NCBI GenBank assembly: GCA_030040995.1
Contig: JASHOS010000053.1
Location: 1-64,000, forward strand
DNA length: 64,000 nucleotides
Source of the DNA: Terriglobia bacterium
GTDB taxonomy: Bacteria; Acidobacteriota; Terriglobia; UBA7540
Direction of reading: 5' to 3'
Shown here: piece by piece, positions 18,238 to 29,506 of the stretch
How the letters are laid out: each line of letters starts with the position of its first letter
Position numbering within the stretch: position 1 is the stretch's first letter
Translations under genes and position numbers: made by a program
The notes under the pieces: generated by a model
What the model was told of the DNA's origin: nothing
Seen by the model: only the letters and a program-made list of their open reading frames with translations
Database searches by the model: none

Positions 18238-18501
18238 ATGCCACGAGTCCTATTCACCCACCCTGTCCGTGACCGCGCTCACTGGGCAAGCAAGCATTCA
18301 GAAAGAACCGCCGCCTTTGCCGCATGGGGATCGAACGTGATCGACTACCTCGCCGCCGACGGCAGCAACAATGTCGCCGTGAGTGTGGACGTCCACGACC
18401 TGGCAGGAATGCAGGCGGCGCTTGCCTCGCCGGAGATCGCGGCGGCCAAGCAAGCTCACGGAGTCCTCGATCCCCTGGGGATTCACATTGAGGAGAAGTG
18501 A
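18238..18501 (+). CDS. Small protein, possibly dimeric alpha/beta-barrel fold
   Basis: The protein has 87 residues and starts MPRVLFTHPVRDRAHWASKH. AAGGAGG lies 5-6 nt upstream of the ATG at 18238. The frame is open further upstream into the IS1380 remnant, but the ribosome binding site fixes this start. The pattern (a hydrophobic strand, a helix with HW…KHSER, VAVSVDVHDLAGMQAAL) resembles small ferredoxin-like proteins of about 90 residues. There is no catalytic motif I can name. It stands alone between the transposase remnant and the metal genes. Confidence 0.55.
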   Translation: MPRVLFTHPVRDRAHWASKHSERTAAFAAWGSNVIDYLAADGSNNVAVSVDVHDLAGMQAALASPEIAAAKQAHGVLDPLGIHIEEK

Positions 18502-18798
18502 AGCGGCTTAATTCGCTACGTTAGCGATCCGGGCGCCTACTCGCTTCCTGCATCACAACCACCGTGAGGGTTCGATCCCCACCTCGGGCGACAAACCCCC
18601 TTCAGAGGCTTGCGATCGACGTGTCTTGCATTATGCCTAAATATCTAAGCGGCATCAGGCACTTCTTTAACAACCATCAACCAACCCAATGCCGATATAA
18701 CCTAGCGTAGTATACGAACAGGTCCCAAGGCTTACATCAACGCTCGCAAAGCTTACGCACGGTTAACTTCTCATCGTAATCAATTTTAGACTTTGCTC
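18502..18798. other. Spacer with a tRNA 3'-end-like fragment
   Basis: Bases 18,566-18,593 read like the T-arm and 3' acceptor side of a tRNA (GAGGG-TTCGATC-CCCAC, then CTCGGGCGACA). The T-stem has one A-A mismatch, and no matching 5' acceptor or anticodon arm lies upstream, so it is not a complete tRNA. Such fragments can be scars of integration next to a tRNA. The rest of the spacer holds no gene that I can support. Confidence 0.35.
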
Positions 18799-19194
18799 AT
18801 GAGGCGACTAGTCCTCCACAGGCTGGTGTGGCCCACGATCTTCGTGGTGGTGGTAGGTTTTCTAGGTCCGGCGCTCCTTTGCGGAGGGGGCGCGATAACG
18901 ACAAAGCAGGCGGAGTCATCCTGCTGCGGCGCAATGGGCTATGCCTGCAACAAGAATGCTGGGGGCGGACCCTGTTGCAAGCACAAAATGACAGCTCCTG
19001 CGCCAGTGGCGGTTGTGACAGCGGCGCGGGGACTCAGTTGCCCGCATCCGGTTCTTCTTGCAGTTCTGCTGCCTCCGCTGGCGATTCTCTCTGCGTTGCC
19101 TGGATCGTCTCATGTTTGCTTTCCTTCGATTGGGGGCCATTCTCCTCCCGGAAATGTGCCACTGTTTGTCCTCCATTCCAGCCTGCTGATTTAG
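18799..19194 (+). CDS. Cys-rich exported small protein upstream of metal efflux genes
   Basis: The predicted protein has 131 residues. It starts MRRLVLHRLVWPTIFVVVVG, a signal peptide or anchor, and then carries a cysteine cluster (SCCGAMGYAC…GGPCCKHK). A second hydrophobic stretch follows (PHPVLLAVLLPPLAILSAL). Small Cys/Met/His proteins of this type are common just before copper/silver RND operons and probably bind metal in the periplasm. The family is not named, and no strong ribosome binding site is visible, so the exact start is uncertain. Confidence 0.5.
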   Translation: MRRLVLHRLVWPTIFVVVVGFLGPALLCGGGAITTKQAESSCCGAMGYACNKNAGGGPCCKHKMTAPAPVAVVTAARGLSCPHPVLLAVLLPPLAILSALPGSSHVCFPSIGGHSPPGNVPLFVLHSSLLI

Positions 19195-19330
19195 CCCTTC
19201 CTTGCTGACCGGCAGTGACGGCAGTGTGTCTGCGCGGCTTCGACTGACACGTCTTTACGCCCTATTAAAACATAAGCTGCACTTCGTCACGGTCCGGTCA
19301 AGCTTTCCGATCAAAACATAATCACGACTG

Positions 19331-19430
19331 TAATGCCTCAGCCTCAGGCTCATCGGTAGCGGCGGGTTTAGCCCGCCACACGAAATGGCGGCATAAAGCC
19401 GCCTCTACGAGCCCGAAACTGAGGCATAAC
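19331..19430. repeat. Palindromic intergenic repeat, family A copy 1
   Basis: Two adjacent hairpins, GGCGGGTTTAGCCCGCC (19,361-19,377) and GGCGGCATAAAGCCGCC (19,387-19,403), are bracketed by ATGCCTCAG and CTGAGGCAT. A near copy lies at 33,795-33,869 and a diverged one at 44,512-44,573. Confidence 0.75.
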
Positions 19431-19494
19431 CCACGACTCTCTCAAACATTTCCCGGTTTGCGGATTACACCGCTACCCAGAGTTGAGGTGACAA

Positions 19495-19665
19495 GTGTCT
19501 AGACGCCGTTTGTGTTTTCTGATTTCTCTTGTGCTTGCGGTCTCAACCGTTGCCGTGTTGCCGCCTCGGGCAACTCCGGTAACTCAGCCGGCGCAGCGGT
19601 CGGCCACAAGTCAAGCGTGGCAATCCTCGGCACGGCTGCATCATGACACATTTTTCAGGAGGTGA
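19495..19665 (+). CDS. 56-aa signal-peptide-bearing leader-like peptide before tolC
   Basis: A GTG at 19495 preceded by GAGGTGA opens a 56-codon frame. It starts with MSRRLCFLISLVLAVSTVAV, a typical signal peptide, and ends SARLHHDTFFRR. Its stop lies inside the ribosome binding site of the tolC-like gene (AGGAGGTGA), so translation of the two is probably coupled. The mature part would be about 35 residues with a His pair. It may be a regulatory leader or a tiny metal-binding peptide; both are inference. Confidence 0.5.
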   Translation: MSRRRLCFLISLVLAVSTVAVLPPRATPVTQPAQRSATSQAWQSSARLHHDTFFRR

Positions 19666-19670
19666 ATAAG

Positions 19671-21107
19671 GTGCTTCGTCATTTTGGCAAGACCTCAGAT
19701 TTTTTCGGGGCATTGGTGTCCTGCTTAGCCGTAGGGCATCACGGGTACCCCGATATGCTTCATGTAGAAGGGCAGAAGTCCGCTTCACGAGTCTCAATTG
19801 TGCTGTTAGCCGCTCTCCCAGTGTTCCTGATGCTGCCTGGGGTGTGCGCCGGTCAGCAATCGTCTTCGCCGAAACTACCGCTTGAAATCGGGGCTGGCCA
19901 GGTCACGGCCCAGTCTCAATCCGTAACTCCGCTCGCGAAACTGATCGACGAAGCGGAACGCAACAACCCGCGCATCATCGCAGCACGCCGCGACTGGCAG
20001 GCCGCCACCCAGGTTCCGTCACAGGTCTCCACTCTGCCAGACCCGCAGTTCACGGTCCAGCAATTTGCAGTGGGCAGCCCGCGCCCGTTCGCAGGATTCA
20101 GCAACAGCAATTTTGCTTACATCGGGTTCGGCATTTCCCAGGACGTGCCTTATCCGGGCAAGCTGCGTCTGCGAGGGGAAATCGCAAAGCGGGGAGCCGT
20201 AGTCACACAAGACCAGTCCGAGCTCGTCCGCCGCCGGGTGATCGAGCAATTGAAAGCTACCTACTTCCAGCTCAGCTACATTCAGCAAACGCTCGGCATC
20301 CTGCAGCGCGACCAAAGATTACTTGCTGAGGTTGAGAAAATCGCCGAAGCGCGCTACCGCGTGGGTGAAGGCAATCAACAGGATGTCCTTAAAGCCCAGC
20401 TCGAAGAGACCAAACTGCTACCGGAGATTGCCTTACACCACCAGCACATGGGGATGATTGAAGCGCGCCTGAAACAGCTTTTGAACCGGCCTGCGGATTC
20501 GCCCGACCTCACCGCCGAAGTTCTTACCGAAACACCGTTTGCTTACACCGCCGACCAGTTGATGGCGCTCATTCGCACTGGAAATCCGAACGTGCAGGCA
20601 GAACAGGAAAGGGTGCGCCAGCAGGGCTTGCAGGTTGCGCTCGCGCACAAGGACTTTTATCCGGACTTCAATGTGCAATACATGTGGCAGCACAATGCCG
20701 AGCAGTTTCGCGATTACTACATGCTGACATTTGGCGTTCAACTTCCCGTCCACTGGCGCCGGAAGCAGAGACCGCACCTGGCCCAGGAGGTTGAAACCCT
20801 CAGCAGTTCGCGCCGGTCCTATGAAGCCCAAGTGCAACAGGCTTACTTTGATGTCCGTGATCAATACCTCGCCGCCCAGACTGACGCCCGCGTGCTCACG
20901 ATCTACCGTGAGGGCTTAATTCCTCAAGCGGCCGCAACATTCAATGCGGGATTAGCGGCCTACCAGACCGGGCGGGAAGATTTCCAAACCCTTCTCGGTT
21001 CGTTTCTGGACGTGCTGAATCTCGATCTTGAGTATTGGCGGACGCTAGCCGATCACGAAACAGCACTGGCACAGCTCGAACAGATCACCGGAGCCGACTT
21101 CCATTGA
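19671..21107 (+). CDS. TolC/CusC-type outer-membrane efflux protein
   Basis: The protein has 478 residues. The GTG at 19671 follows AGGAGGTG at ideal spacing. A hydrophobic export segment (IVLLAALPVFLMLPGVCAG) lies near residues 42-65. The mature part has the two-repeat helical layout of TolC proteins: NPRIIAARRDW, TLPDPQFTVQQF, VPYPGKLRLR, and later NPNVQAEQERVRQQG and REDFQTLLGSFLDVL. It forms the outer-membrane channel of a tripartite metal pump together with the next two genes. The N-terminus before the signal is longer than usual, so the true start could be internal. Confidence 0.85.
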   Translation: MLRHFGKTSDFFGALVSCLAVGHHGYPDMLHVEGQKSASRVSIVLLAALPVFLMLPGVCAGQQSSSPKLPLEIGAGQVTAQSQSVTPLAKLIDEAERNNPRIIAARRDWQAATQVPSQVSTLPDPQFTVQQFAVGSPRPFAGFSNSNFAYIGFGISQDVPYPGKLRLRGEIAKRGAVVTQDQSELVRRRVIEQLKATYFQLSYIQQTLGILQRDQRLLAEVEKIAEARYRVGEGNQQDVLKAQLEETKLLPEIALHHQHMGMIEARLKQLLNRPADSPDLTAEVLTETPFAYTADQLMALIRTGNPNVQAEQERVRQQGLQVALAHKDFYPDFNVQYMWQHNAEQFRDYYMLTFGVQLPVHWRRKQRPHLAQEVETLSSSRRSYEAQVQQAYFDVRDQYLAAQTDARVLTIYREGLIPQAAATFNAGLAAYQTGREDFQTLLGSFLDVLNLDLEYWRTLADHETALAQLEQITGADFH

Positions 21108-21138
21108 TTAAGAATCGCGGCGATTCATGAGGTGTGAG

Positions 21139-22713
21139 ATGAAAGACTACCGTAATGCATTCCTCATTGTATTGATTGTTGCCGTCCTTCTCGCGGCCGG
21201 CCTGGGTTATGTGGAGTGGAGGAGCTATGGTCGCACGCACGCTCCGGCCGTTGATCCCCAATCAACGGGCGCAAATCCGGCTCCGCCGCAGGGAGGCGAG
21301 AGAGAAGAAACAACTCCGGCTACTCCGCCAGAGGCACGCCTTGCTCCGGTTCAACTCTCGCCGCAACGCTTACAGACCATCGGCGTGAAGACCGGCGTGG
21401 TAGAAGATAAACCAGCGTTCAATAAAATCCGCACCGTCGGCAACATTGACGTAGACGAGCAACTGCTTTCTTACGTGCAGCTTCGCTTCGCCGGCTGGAT
21501 CCAGCAGGTTTTTGCGAATTATACCTACCAATACATCCGCAAAGGCCAGCCACTCTTCACCATTTACAGCCCTACCCTCGTGACGACGGAGCAGGAATAT
21601 CTGATCGCGAAGCAGAACAAGAACCTGCTCGCCGCGAGCACCGTGCCCGGCGTGGCTGCAGGGGCCGTCTCGCTCCTCGGCGCGGCCGCGGAGCGCCTCA
21701 GCCAGTGGCAGGTTCCAGCGCGGGAAATTGCACGCCTGGAATCCACGGGCCAGGTGTGCGATGAGCTTGAAATCGATTCGCCGGTTTCAGGCTTCATCAC
21801 GGAACGCAATGCCTTGCCCCGCATGTATGCGCAACCGGAGACGCAGCTTTACACCATTGCCAACCTCTCCACCGTCTGGATCTATGCCAATGTCTTTCAA
21901 AACGAAATCGGGCAGATTCGTCTCGGTGATCCGGCCATAGTGACCGTCGATTCTTATCCCGGTCGTACCTTTAACGGCCGGGTCGATTACATCTGGCCGC
22001 AGATCGATCCCACAACCCGTACGGCCAAAGTGCGGCTGATATTTCCCAATCCCTCTCTGAAGCTGATGCCGGGCATGTTCGTGAACGTCACCCTCAATAT
22101 TCCACTGGGTCGGCACTTGGTCATCCCAGTCTCGGGTGTCTTTCAGACCGGCACACAGAACATCGTCTTTGTCGATCATGGCGGCGGGTATCTGGAGCCT
22201 CGCGATGTGGAGCTCGGGCCCCGGGCCGGCGATGAGTATATTGTCCTGAAAGGGCTGAAAGCCGGCGAACGCATTGTGACTTCGGCGAACTTCCTGATTG
22301 ATTCTGAAAGCCAGCTTCAGGCCGCGCTTGGATCATTCACACCACCACCGCCCGGCGCCGGTGCTGCGGCTGCTATGAACGCCGCGGCGGCCGAGGCAAC
22401 GATCGAGTTCACCACCAGTCCGTCGCCTCCTTATAAAGGACCGAACACATTTCGCGTGAAGCTCACTGGACCCGACGGCAAGCCGGTCACCGGCGCCGAG
22501 GTGACCGTCACGTTCTTCATGCCCGCTATGCCGGCCATGGGAATGGCGGCGATGCGCGTGATGAGCAAGCTCGCAGACAAGAGGGCAGGCATGTATGAGG
22601 GGTTCGGGGAACTCAAGTCTGGGGGTACGTGGCAGGTAACCGTCGTGGCGAAAAAAGCCGGACAGACGATTGCCACGAAACAACTGACCGTGGATGCCGC
22701 CGGAGGGATGTGA
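21139..22713 (+). CDS. cusB: CusB-type periplasmic adaptor with C-terminal YtkA-like domain
   Basis: The protein has 524 residues and starts MKDYRNAFLIVLIVAVLLAA, an N-terminal anchor. The adaptor core follows: VRTVG-type strands (IRTVGNIDVDE), GWIQQV, GQPLFTIYSPTLVTTEQEYL, ITERNALPRMYAQPE and RTFNGRVDYIWPQIDPTTRT, all typical of heavy-metal CusB/CzcB proteins. Residues about 420-520 (PYKGPNTFRVKLTGPDGKPV…MPAMPAMGM) match the YtkA/FixH-like domain, a metal-site-like module more often encoded separately. I chose the ATG at 21139 because GAGGTGTGAG precedes it; another ATG lies 4 codons upstream. It bridges the inner-membrane pump and the TolC channel. Confidence 0.85.
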   Translation: MKDYRNAFLIVLIVAVLLAAGLGYVEWRSYGRTHAPAVDPQSTGANPAPPQGGEREETTPATPPEARLAPVQLSPQRLQTIGVKTGVVEDKPAFNKIRTVGNIDVDEQLLSYVQLRFAGWIQQVFANYTYQYIRKGQPLFTIYSPTLVTTEQEYLIAKQNKNLLAASTVPGVAAGAVSLLGAAAERLSQWQVPAREIARLESTGQVCDELEIDSPVSGFITERNALPRMYAQPETQLYTIANLSTVWIYANVFQNEIGQIRLGDPAIVTVDSYPGRTFNGRVDYIWPQIDPTTRTAKVRLIFPNPSLKLMPGMFVNVTLNIPLGRHLVIPVSGVFQTGTQNIVFVDHGGGYLEPRDVELGPRAGDEYIVLKGLKAGERIVTSANFLIDSESQLQAALGSFTPPPPGAGAAAAMNAAAAEATIEFTTSPSPPYKGPNTFRVKLTGPDGKPVTGAEVTVTFFMPAMPAMGMAAMRVMSKLADKRAGMYEGFGELKSGGTWQVTVVAKKAGQTIATKQLTVDAAGGM

Positions 22714-22714
22714 C

Positions 22715-25972
<3,258 letters not shown>

Positions 25973-26018
25973 AGACGAGTAGGAGCTGGAGCCAACTACG
26001 CACTTTGACGCCAGGAAA

Positions 26019-26456
26019 TTAGAATGCTTGGCCGACACGGTTGTCACGGCCGTCCTCGATGAAATTGGACAGGCGTTCTCTAAGTTCATCCCGAACGCGT
26101 CTGAACGCGCCCAGTCTTTGCTCTTCTGAGCCCTCGGCAGCGGCGGGATCTTCGATGCTCCAATGAATGCGCCGTGTCTTGGCAGGAAAGATCGGGCAGC
26201 TTTCCTTGGCGTTGTCGCAAACCGTAATCACGTAGTCGAAGGACTGGCCCGCAAATTCAGCGACTGACTTGGAACGGTAGCCCGAAATATCAATCCCGAG
26301 TTCCCGCATGACCGCGATCGCCTCTGGACGAACTTTGGTTGGTTTTGTACCGGCGCTGAACACCTCGAAACCGTCGCCGGTATCGTGCCGGAGCATGCCT
26401 TCCGCCATCTGGCTGCGCGCTGAGTTTCCGGTGCAGAGGATTAAGACTCGCATCAT
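26019..26456 (-). CDS. arsC: Thioredoxin-type arsenate reductase
   Basis: The protein has 145 residues and the low-molecular-weight phosphatase fold. The P-loop is CTGNSARS (residues 8-15). The redox pair is C80 and C87 in VCDNAKESCP, and SIEDPA carries the DP general-acid motif. These are all the catalytic residues of the thioredoxin-coupled ArsC class, which reduces As(V) to As(III). The start is one of two adjacent ATGs; GAGG lies upstream. It is the last gene of the ars operon. Confidence 0.9.
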   Translation of the reverse strand: MMRVLILCTGNSARSQMAEGMLRHDTGDGFEVFSAGTKPTKVRPEAIAVMRELGIDISGYRSKSVAEFAGQSFDYVITVCDNAKESCPIFPAKTRRIHWSIEDPAAAEGSEEQRLGAFRRVRDELRERLSNFIEDGRDNRVGQAF

Positions 26457-26478
26457 CAAATAGCCCTCAGATTCTGTC

Positions 26479-26898
26479 TCAACCGTGTTTAGCTATAAAA
26501 TCGGTGACGTATCCCTCGATCGCGTCGCGAACGCGACGGAAAACATTCAGGCGCTCCTCAAAAGTTCCCTTGGCCTGCACGGGATCTTCAAGGCTCCAGT
26601 CCAGATACCAGAACGCTCCAGGAAGGACTGGGCATCTCTCCTTAACTTTCTCACAGACCCTGATCAAGTAGTAGAAACTTTGCCCGACGAACTGGCTGAC
26701 GTCTTTCGAGCGCTGGCCGGAAATATCGATGCCAACCTCGTTCATGACCGCGACAGCCGAGGGATTGAGAGTGGTGGGCTCGGCTCCCGCGCTGAAGACC
26801 TCGAATCGGCCTCCGGCCAGACTCCGTAAGAAGCCCTCTGCCATCTGGCTGCGGGAAGAGTTTTCGGTGCAAACAAACAACACTCTGGGTTTCATCAT
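26479..26898 (-). CDS. Second ArsC-like reductase / LMW phosphatase family protein
   Basis: The protein has 139 residues and is a diverged paralogue of the neighbouring ArsC. The P-loop is CTENSSRS (from C10), and C82 and C89 are both present in VCEKVKERCP, so the three-cysteine relay could still work. The usual Asp after C82 is Glu. Its start overlaps the stop of the aquaporin gene (ATGA). It may be an arsenate reductase with another preference, or an ArsC-like thiol phosphatase. Confidence 0.8.
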   Translation of the reverse strand: MMKPRVLFVCTENSSRSQMAEGFLRSLAGGRFEVFSAGAEPTTLNPSAVAVMNEVGIDISGQRSKDVSQFVGQSFYYLIRVCEKVKERCPVLPGAFWYLDWSLEDPVQAKGTFEERLNVFRRVRDAIEGYVTDFIAKHG

Positions 26899-27647
26899 GG
26901 CGCTCTCTCACGACTTATCTGAGTAGCTTGCGCGATCTCCGGAGCAGGGGTCGAGGCAGGGTGTGGAACCAAGACGGCCGGAGCGTCGCGCGGAAGCGAC
27001 GGGATAAGCCAACGGAACAGGAGGGTTGCAGCCGCTGCCCCGGCCAACTGAGCGGCCACGAATCCTGGCACGTCGGCGAGTCGAATGCCGGCAAAAGTAT
27101 CGCTGGCGGATCGAGCCAGTGTGACGGCCGGATTGGCAAATGAGGTTGAAGCTGTGAACCAATAAGCTGCCGTGATATAGGCCCCTACGGCAAAGGGCAC
27201 CGCGCTGGCCCGGAGCCTCACGCACCCCCAAATGACCGAGAGCAATCCAAAGGTGGCGATAAATTCACTGAAGATCTGGGCGCTTCCAGCACGAACGTGT
27301 TGGGAAGCAAAAAACAAGGGCTCGCCAAACATCAGATTGGCAGCACCTACCCCGGCGAAGGCTCCCAAGACCTGAGCCGTAATGTAACCTGGGACCTCCC
27401 GCCAGGGAAGACCGCCTTGGGAGGCATCGGCCAAGGTGACGGCTGGATTCAAGTGGGCGCCGGAAACCGGGCCGAACGTTAAGATCAGGGCGACGAGCGC
27501 GGCTCCGGTCGCCAATGTATTGGCCAGGAGAGCGATTGCAGTGTTTCCGCCTGCAAGGCGCTCTCCCATAATGCCGGAACCCACTACAGCCGCAAGCAAC
27601 AGGGCCGTGCCCACAGCTTCGGAGACTAGTTTCCGCGAGAGACTCAT
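26895..27647 (-). CDS. MIP/aquaporin-family channel in the ars operon
   Basis: The protein has 250 residues, six hydrophobic segments and both half-helix motifs: HLNPAVT and FANPAVTLAR. Aquaglyceroporins in ars operons (AqpS in Sinorhizobium) let arsenite leave the cell down its gradient after ArsC has produced it. It lies between arsM and the arsC pair with 3-nt and overlapping junctions, which supports this role. The C-terminus has a Pro/Ala-rich tail of about 30 residues. Confidence 0.85.
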   Translation of the reverse strand: MSLSRKLVSEAVGTALLLAAVVGSGIMGERLAGGNTAIALLANTLATGAALVALILTFGPVSGAHLNPAVTLADASQGGLPWREVPGYITAQVLGAFAGVGAANLMFGEPLFFASQHVRAGSAQIFSEFIATFGLLSVIWGCVRLRASAVPFAVGAYITAAYWFTASTSFANPAVTLARSASDTFAGIRLADVPGFVAAQLAGAAAATLLFRWLIPSLPRDAPAVLVPHPASTPAPEIAQATQISRERAP

Positions 27648-27650
27648 CGC

Positions 27651-28517
27651 TTAATGCCCACCCAGCCCACCGCCATCACTCTGATGGCAGGAGGAAGAGT
27701 ATGGCTTCTTCGCGCACACGAAAGCACTCATGAATTTGCCATCCACTACCGGCGCGATGGCAGCGGCGTCGATCCCTTCGCACGTCAGGAATTGCCGGGC
27801 GTCCTCAGTTCTGTAGACACGGGTCGGCTCGATATCAATCGCTTCGAAGCCGGCTGCGGCTAACTTCCTACGGTACTCGGATTCTTCCAGAGCGCCTGCG
27901 ACGCAACCGATCCAAAGCTCCACGTTCCGTCGAATCTCAACCGGCATTTCGCCACGAACGACAATATCGGAAACGGCAAACCGGCCGCCGGGCTTGAGTA
28001 CCCGGAAGGCCTCGCGCAACACCCGATCCTTGTGGGCCGAGAGATTGATCACGCAATTCGAAATGATCACATCTAAAGAGTTGTCGGGCAGCGGGATGTC
28101 CTCGATTTCGCCCTTGAGAAACTCGACGTTCTCAAGGCCAGCCCTTCGCTGGTTTTCGCGCGCCAGGGCGAGCATCTCGTCAGTCATATCCAGCCCGTAC
28201 GCCCTGCCTGCCGGACCCACTCGCTTCGCCGAAAGCAGGACGTCGATGCCTCCACCTGATCCCAGGTCCAGGACTGTCTCGCCCGGACTGAGGTTCGCGA
28301 GTGCGGTCGGATTGCCGCATCCGAGGGATGCCAGCACCGCGTCTGAGGGGATCTCGCTGGTTTGGCTCTGCTCGTACAGGTTTGAGGTAATAGAATCGGA
28401 ACAGGTTTCTAACGCGGACCCGGACCCACAGCATGAAGCACCGCTGCCCGTCGTCACTTTTAGGGCCGCCTGCCCGTACTTCTTTTTCACAACTTCGTTG
28501 ATGCTTTCTGCGCTCAT
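27651..28517 (-). CDS. arsM: Arsenite methyltransferase ArsM
   Basis: The protein has 288 residues. The SAM-binding motif LDLGSGGGID lies at 84-93. The arsenic-binding cysteines of ArsM are present: C155 in SNCVINLS and C205 in WIGCVAGAL, with C67 in LGCGNP as a likely third. An additional CC pair (C29, C30) lies near the N-terminus. It methylates As(III) to volatile or less retained species. Its start overlaps the arsR stop by 4 nt, so the two are co-translated. Confidence 0.92.
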   Translation of the reverse strand: MSAESINEVVKKKYGQAALKVTTGSGASCCGSGSALETCSDSITSNLYEQSQTSEIPSDAVLASLGCGNPTALANLSPGETVLDLGSGGGIDVLLSAKRVGPAGRAYGLDMTDEMLALARENQRRAGLENVEFLKGEIEDIPLPDNSLDVIISNCVINLSAHKDRVLREAFRVLKPGGRFAVSDIVVRGEMPVEIRRNVELWIGCVAGALEESEYRRKLAAAGFEAIDIEPTRVYRTEDARQFLTCEGIDAAAIAPVVDGKFMSAFVCAKKPYSSSCHQSDGGGLGGH

Positions 28518-28894
28518 TTGTCCTTCCTTTTATAGGTCTTGAGCGACGCCTGTCCTATCGAGACGAGCTCGCTCGGTTCAATAGCGTTGTTTCGAGTGCA
28601 ACACTCCGCATACAGAAAATTCATAATCTCCTGCAGCGAGTCCGTGTTCGCCGTATACCAGAGAAACGTACCTTCCCGCCGGACTCGCACCAGGTCCTCA
28701 TTCTTAAGCTTGTCCAAATGGTGCGATAACGTTGAGGCGGGTATTCCCAGCTCATCTTGGATATCTCCGACCACCAGCCCTTGTGGATGGGCAGTCAGCA
28801 ATAATTGCATGATGCGCAGCCGGGGTTCTGCTCCCATGGCTGCAAACATATCGGCGTAGCGGGTGACCTGTTGGTTGTCTTCGCAGCCGCACAT
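28514..28894 (-). CDS. arsR: ArsR-family metalloregulator
   Basis: The protein has 126 residues with a winged-helix core (EPRLRIMQLLL, IPASTLSHHLDKLKNEDLV, REGTFLWY). Cysteines C2 and C4 at the N-terminus and C98-C99 (AECCTRN) at the C-terminus could form the As(III) sensing site; the classical ELCVCDL-type site in the DNA-binding helix is absent. It should repress its own operon until arsenite binds. The start codon sits 6 nt from a near-consensus -10 box, so the mRNA may be leaderless. Confidence 0.9.
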   Translation of the reverse strand: MCGCEDNQQVTRYADMFAAMGAEPRLRIMQLLLTAHPQGLVVGDIQDELGIPASTLSHHLDKLKNEDLVRVRREGTFLWYTANTDSLQEIMNFLYAECCTRNNAIEPSELVSIGQASLKTYKRKDK

Positions 28895-28900
28895 ACTTCC

Positions 28901-28928
28901 ATAATACTAGAAATATGAAATATTGTAA
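28901..28928 (-). promoter_or_regulatory. Promoter of the ars operon
   Basis: On the minus strand, TTACAA (28,928-28,923) and TATTAT (28,906-28,901) are 16 bp apart. The -10 box ends only 6 nt before the arsR ATG. The spacer is AT-rich and partly self-complementary (AATATTTCATATT), a plausible ArsR operator. Confidence 0.55.
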
Positions 28929-28932
28929 GTAA

Positions 28933-29094
28933 CCTGCTCGAAGTGGCTGGTTCGACGGAAAATGGGGCGATGAATTGCCGTCGGAATTGGCGCGAGGGAA
29001 AAGCCGGTTGAAGAAGATCCGGGAGGCGAAGGCGGCGTTGGAACAGAGAGAAAGCCGTTGCCGGGAAGGCGGAGGTGGAAGCCCGGTTGATTGA
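28933..29094 (+). pseudogene. IS1182-like transposase remnant
   Basis: The frame encodes GWFDGKWGDELPSELARGKS followed by RLKKIREAKAALEQRE. This is the charged middle segment (ELP-x-EL…RLKKIREAKAALE) of IS1182-type DDE transposases. Only about 50 codons survive, between the ars promoter and the zinc-ribbon gene. It marks the right edge of the metal island. Confidence 0.65.
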
Positions 29095-29218
29095 TAGCCC
29101 ACGCTGTGGAAATCTCGGCTATTTCTCTCCGACAGACTCCTAGTCGCGGACACGGCTTGAAAAGGGATTGCAGGGTCAATCATAATTGAAAGCCAACCTT
29201 CAAAACGGAGCTTTACTG

Positions 29219-29503
29219 ATGGGACTGCGAAAGCTTTTCCAGAGAATCGACCGGGAACACTGGTTTGTCTGTTACACCTGCATGGGAAGTGGGAGCGATG
29301 AAGAGGTACGCTCGATTTTCCATTCCGTCGCTCCCAAGGTGATGGTCGTAGGCCGAGGGTGGCAGCAGTGCCCTCGCTGCGGCGGGACGAATACGAAGTC
29401 TTTTGCGGAGCTGAAAGCCGAGCGCCAGGATTCCGCGCTCTGGGGCCTCGAGCGGATCGTCAAAAGACACTCACCACAGCAATTCGAGCTTGACGGAAGC
29501 TAA
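29219..29503 (+). CDS. Small zinc-ribbon protein
   Basis: The protein has 94 residues and starts MGLRKLFQRIDREHWFVCYT. GGAG lies upstream of the ATG at 29219. Two CxxC pairs, CYTC and CPRC about 40 residues apart, form a probable zinc ribbon. There is no signal peptide and no family I recognise. The stop lies 3 bp before the TTG start of the GH116 gene, so they may be co-transcribed. Confidence 0.6.
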   Translation: MGLRKLFQRIDREHWFVCYTCMGSGSDEEVRSIFHSVAPKVMVVGRGWQQCPRCGGTNTKSFAELKAERQDSALWGLERIVKRHSPQQFELDGS

Positions 29504-29506
29504 ACT

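Noticed and set aside
18560-18600. A complete tRNA gene
   Set aside because: Only a T-arm and 3' acceptor side are visible; no D-arm, anticodon arm or 5' acceptor match is found.
28752-29183. A 143-codon minus-strand frame overlapping arsR
   Set aside because: It is out of frame with arsR and runs across the ars promoter and the transposase remnant.
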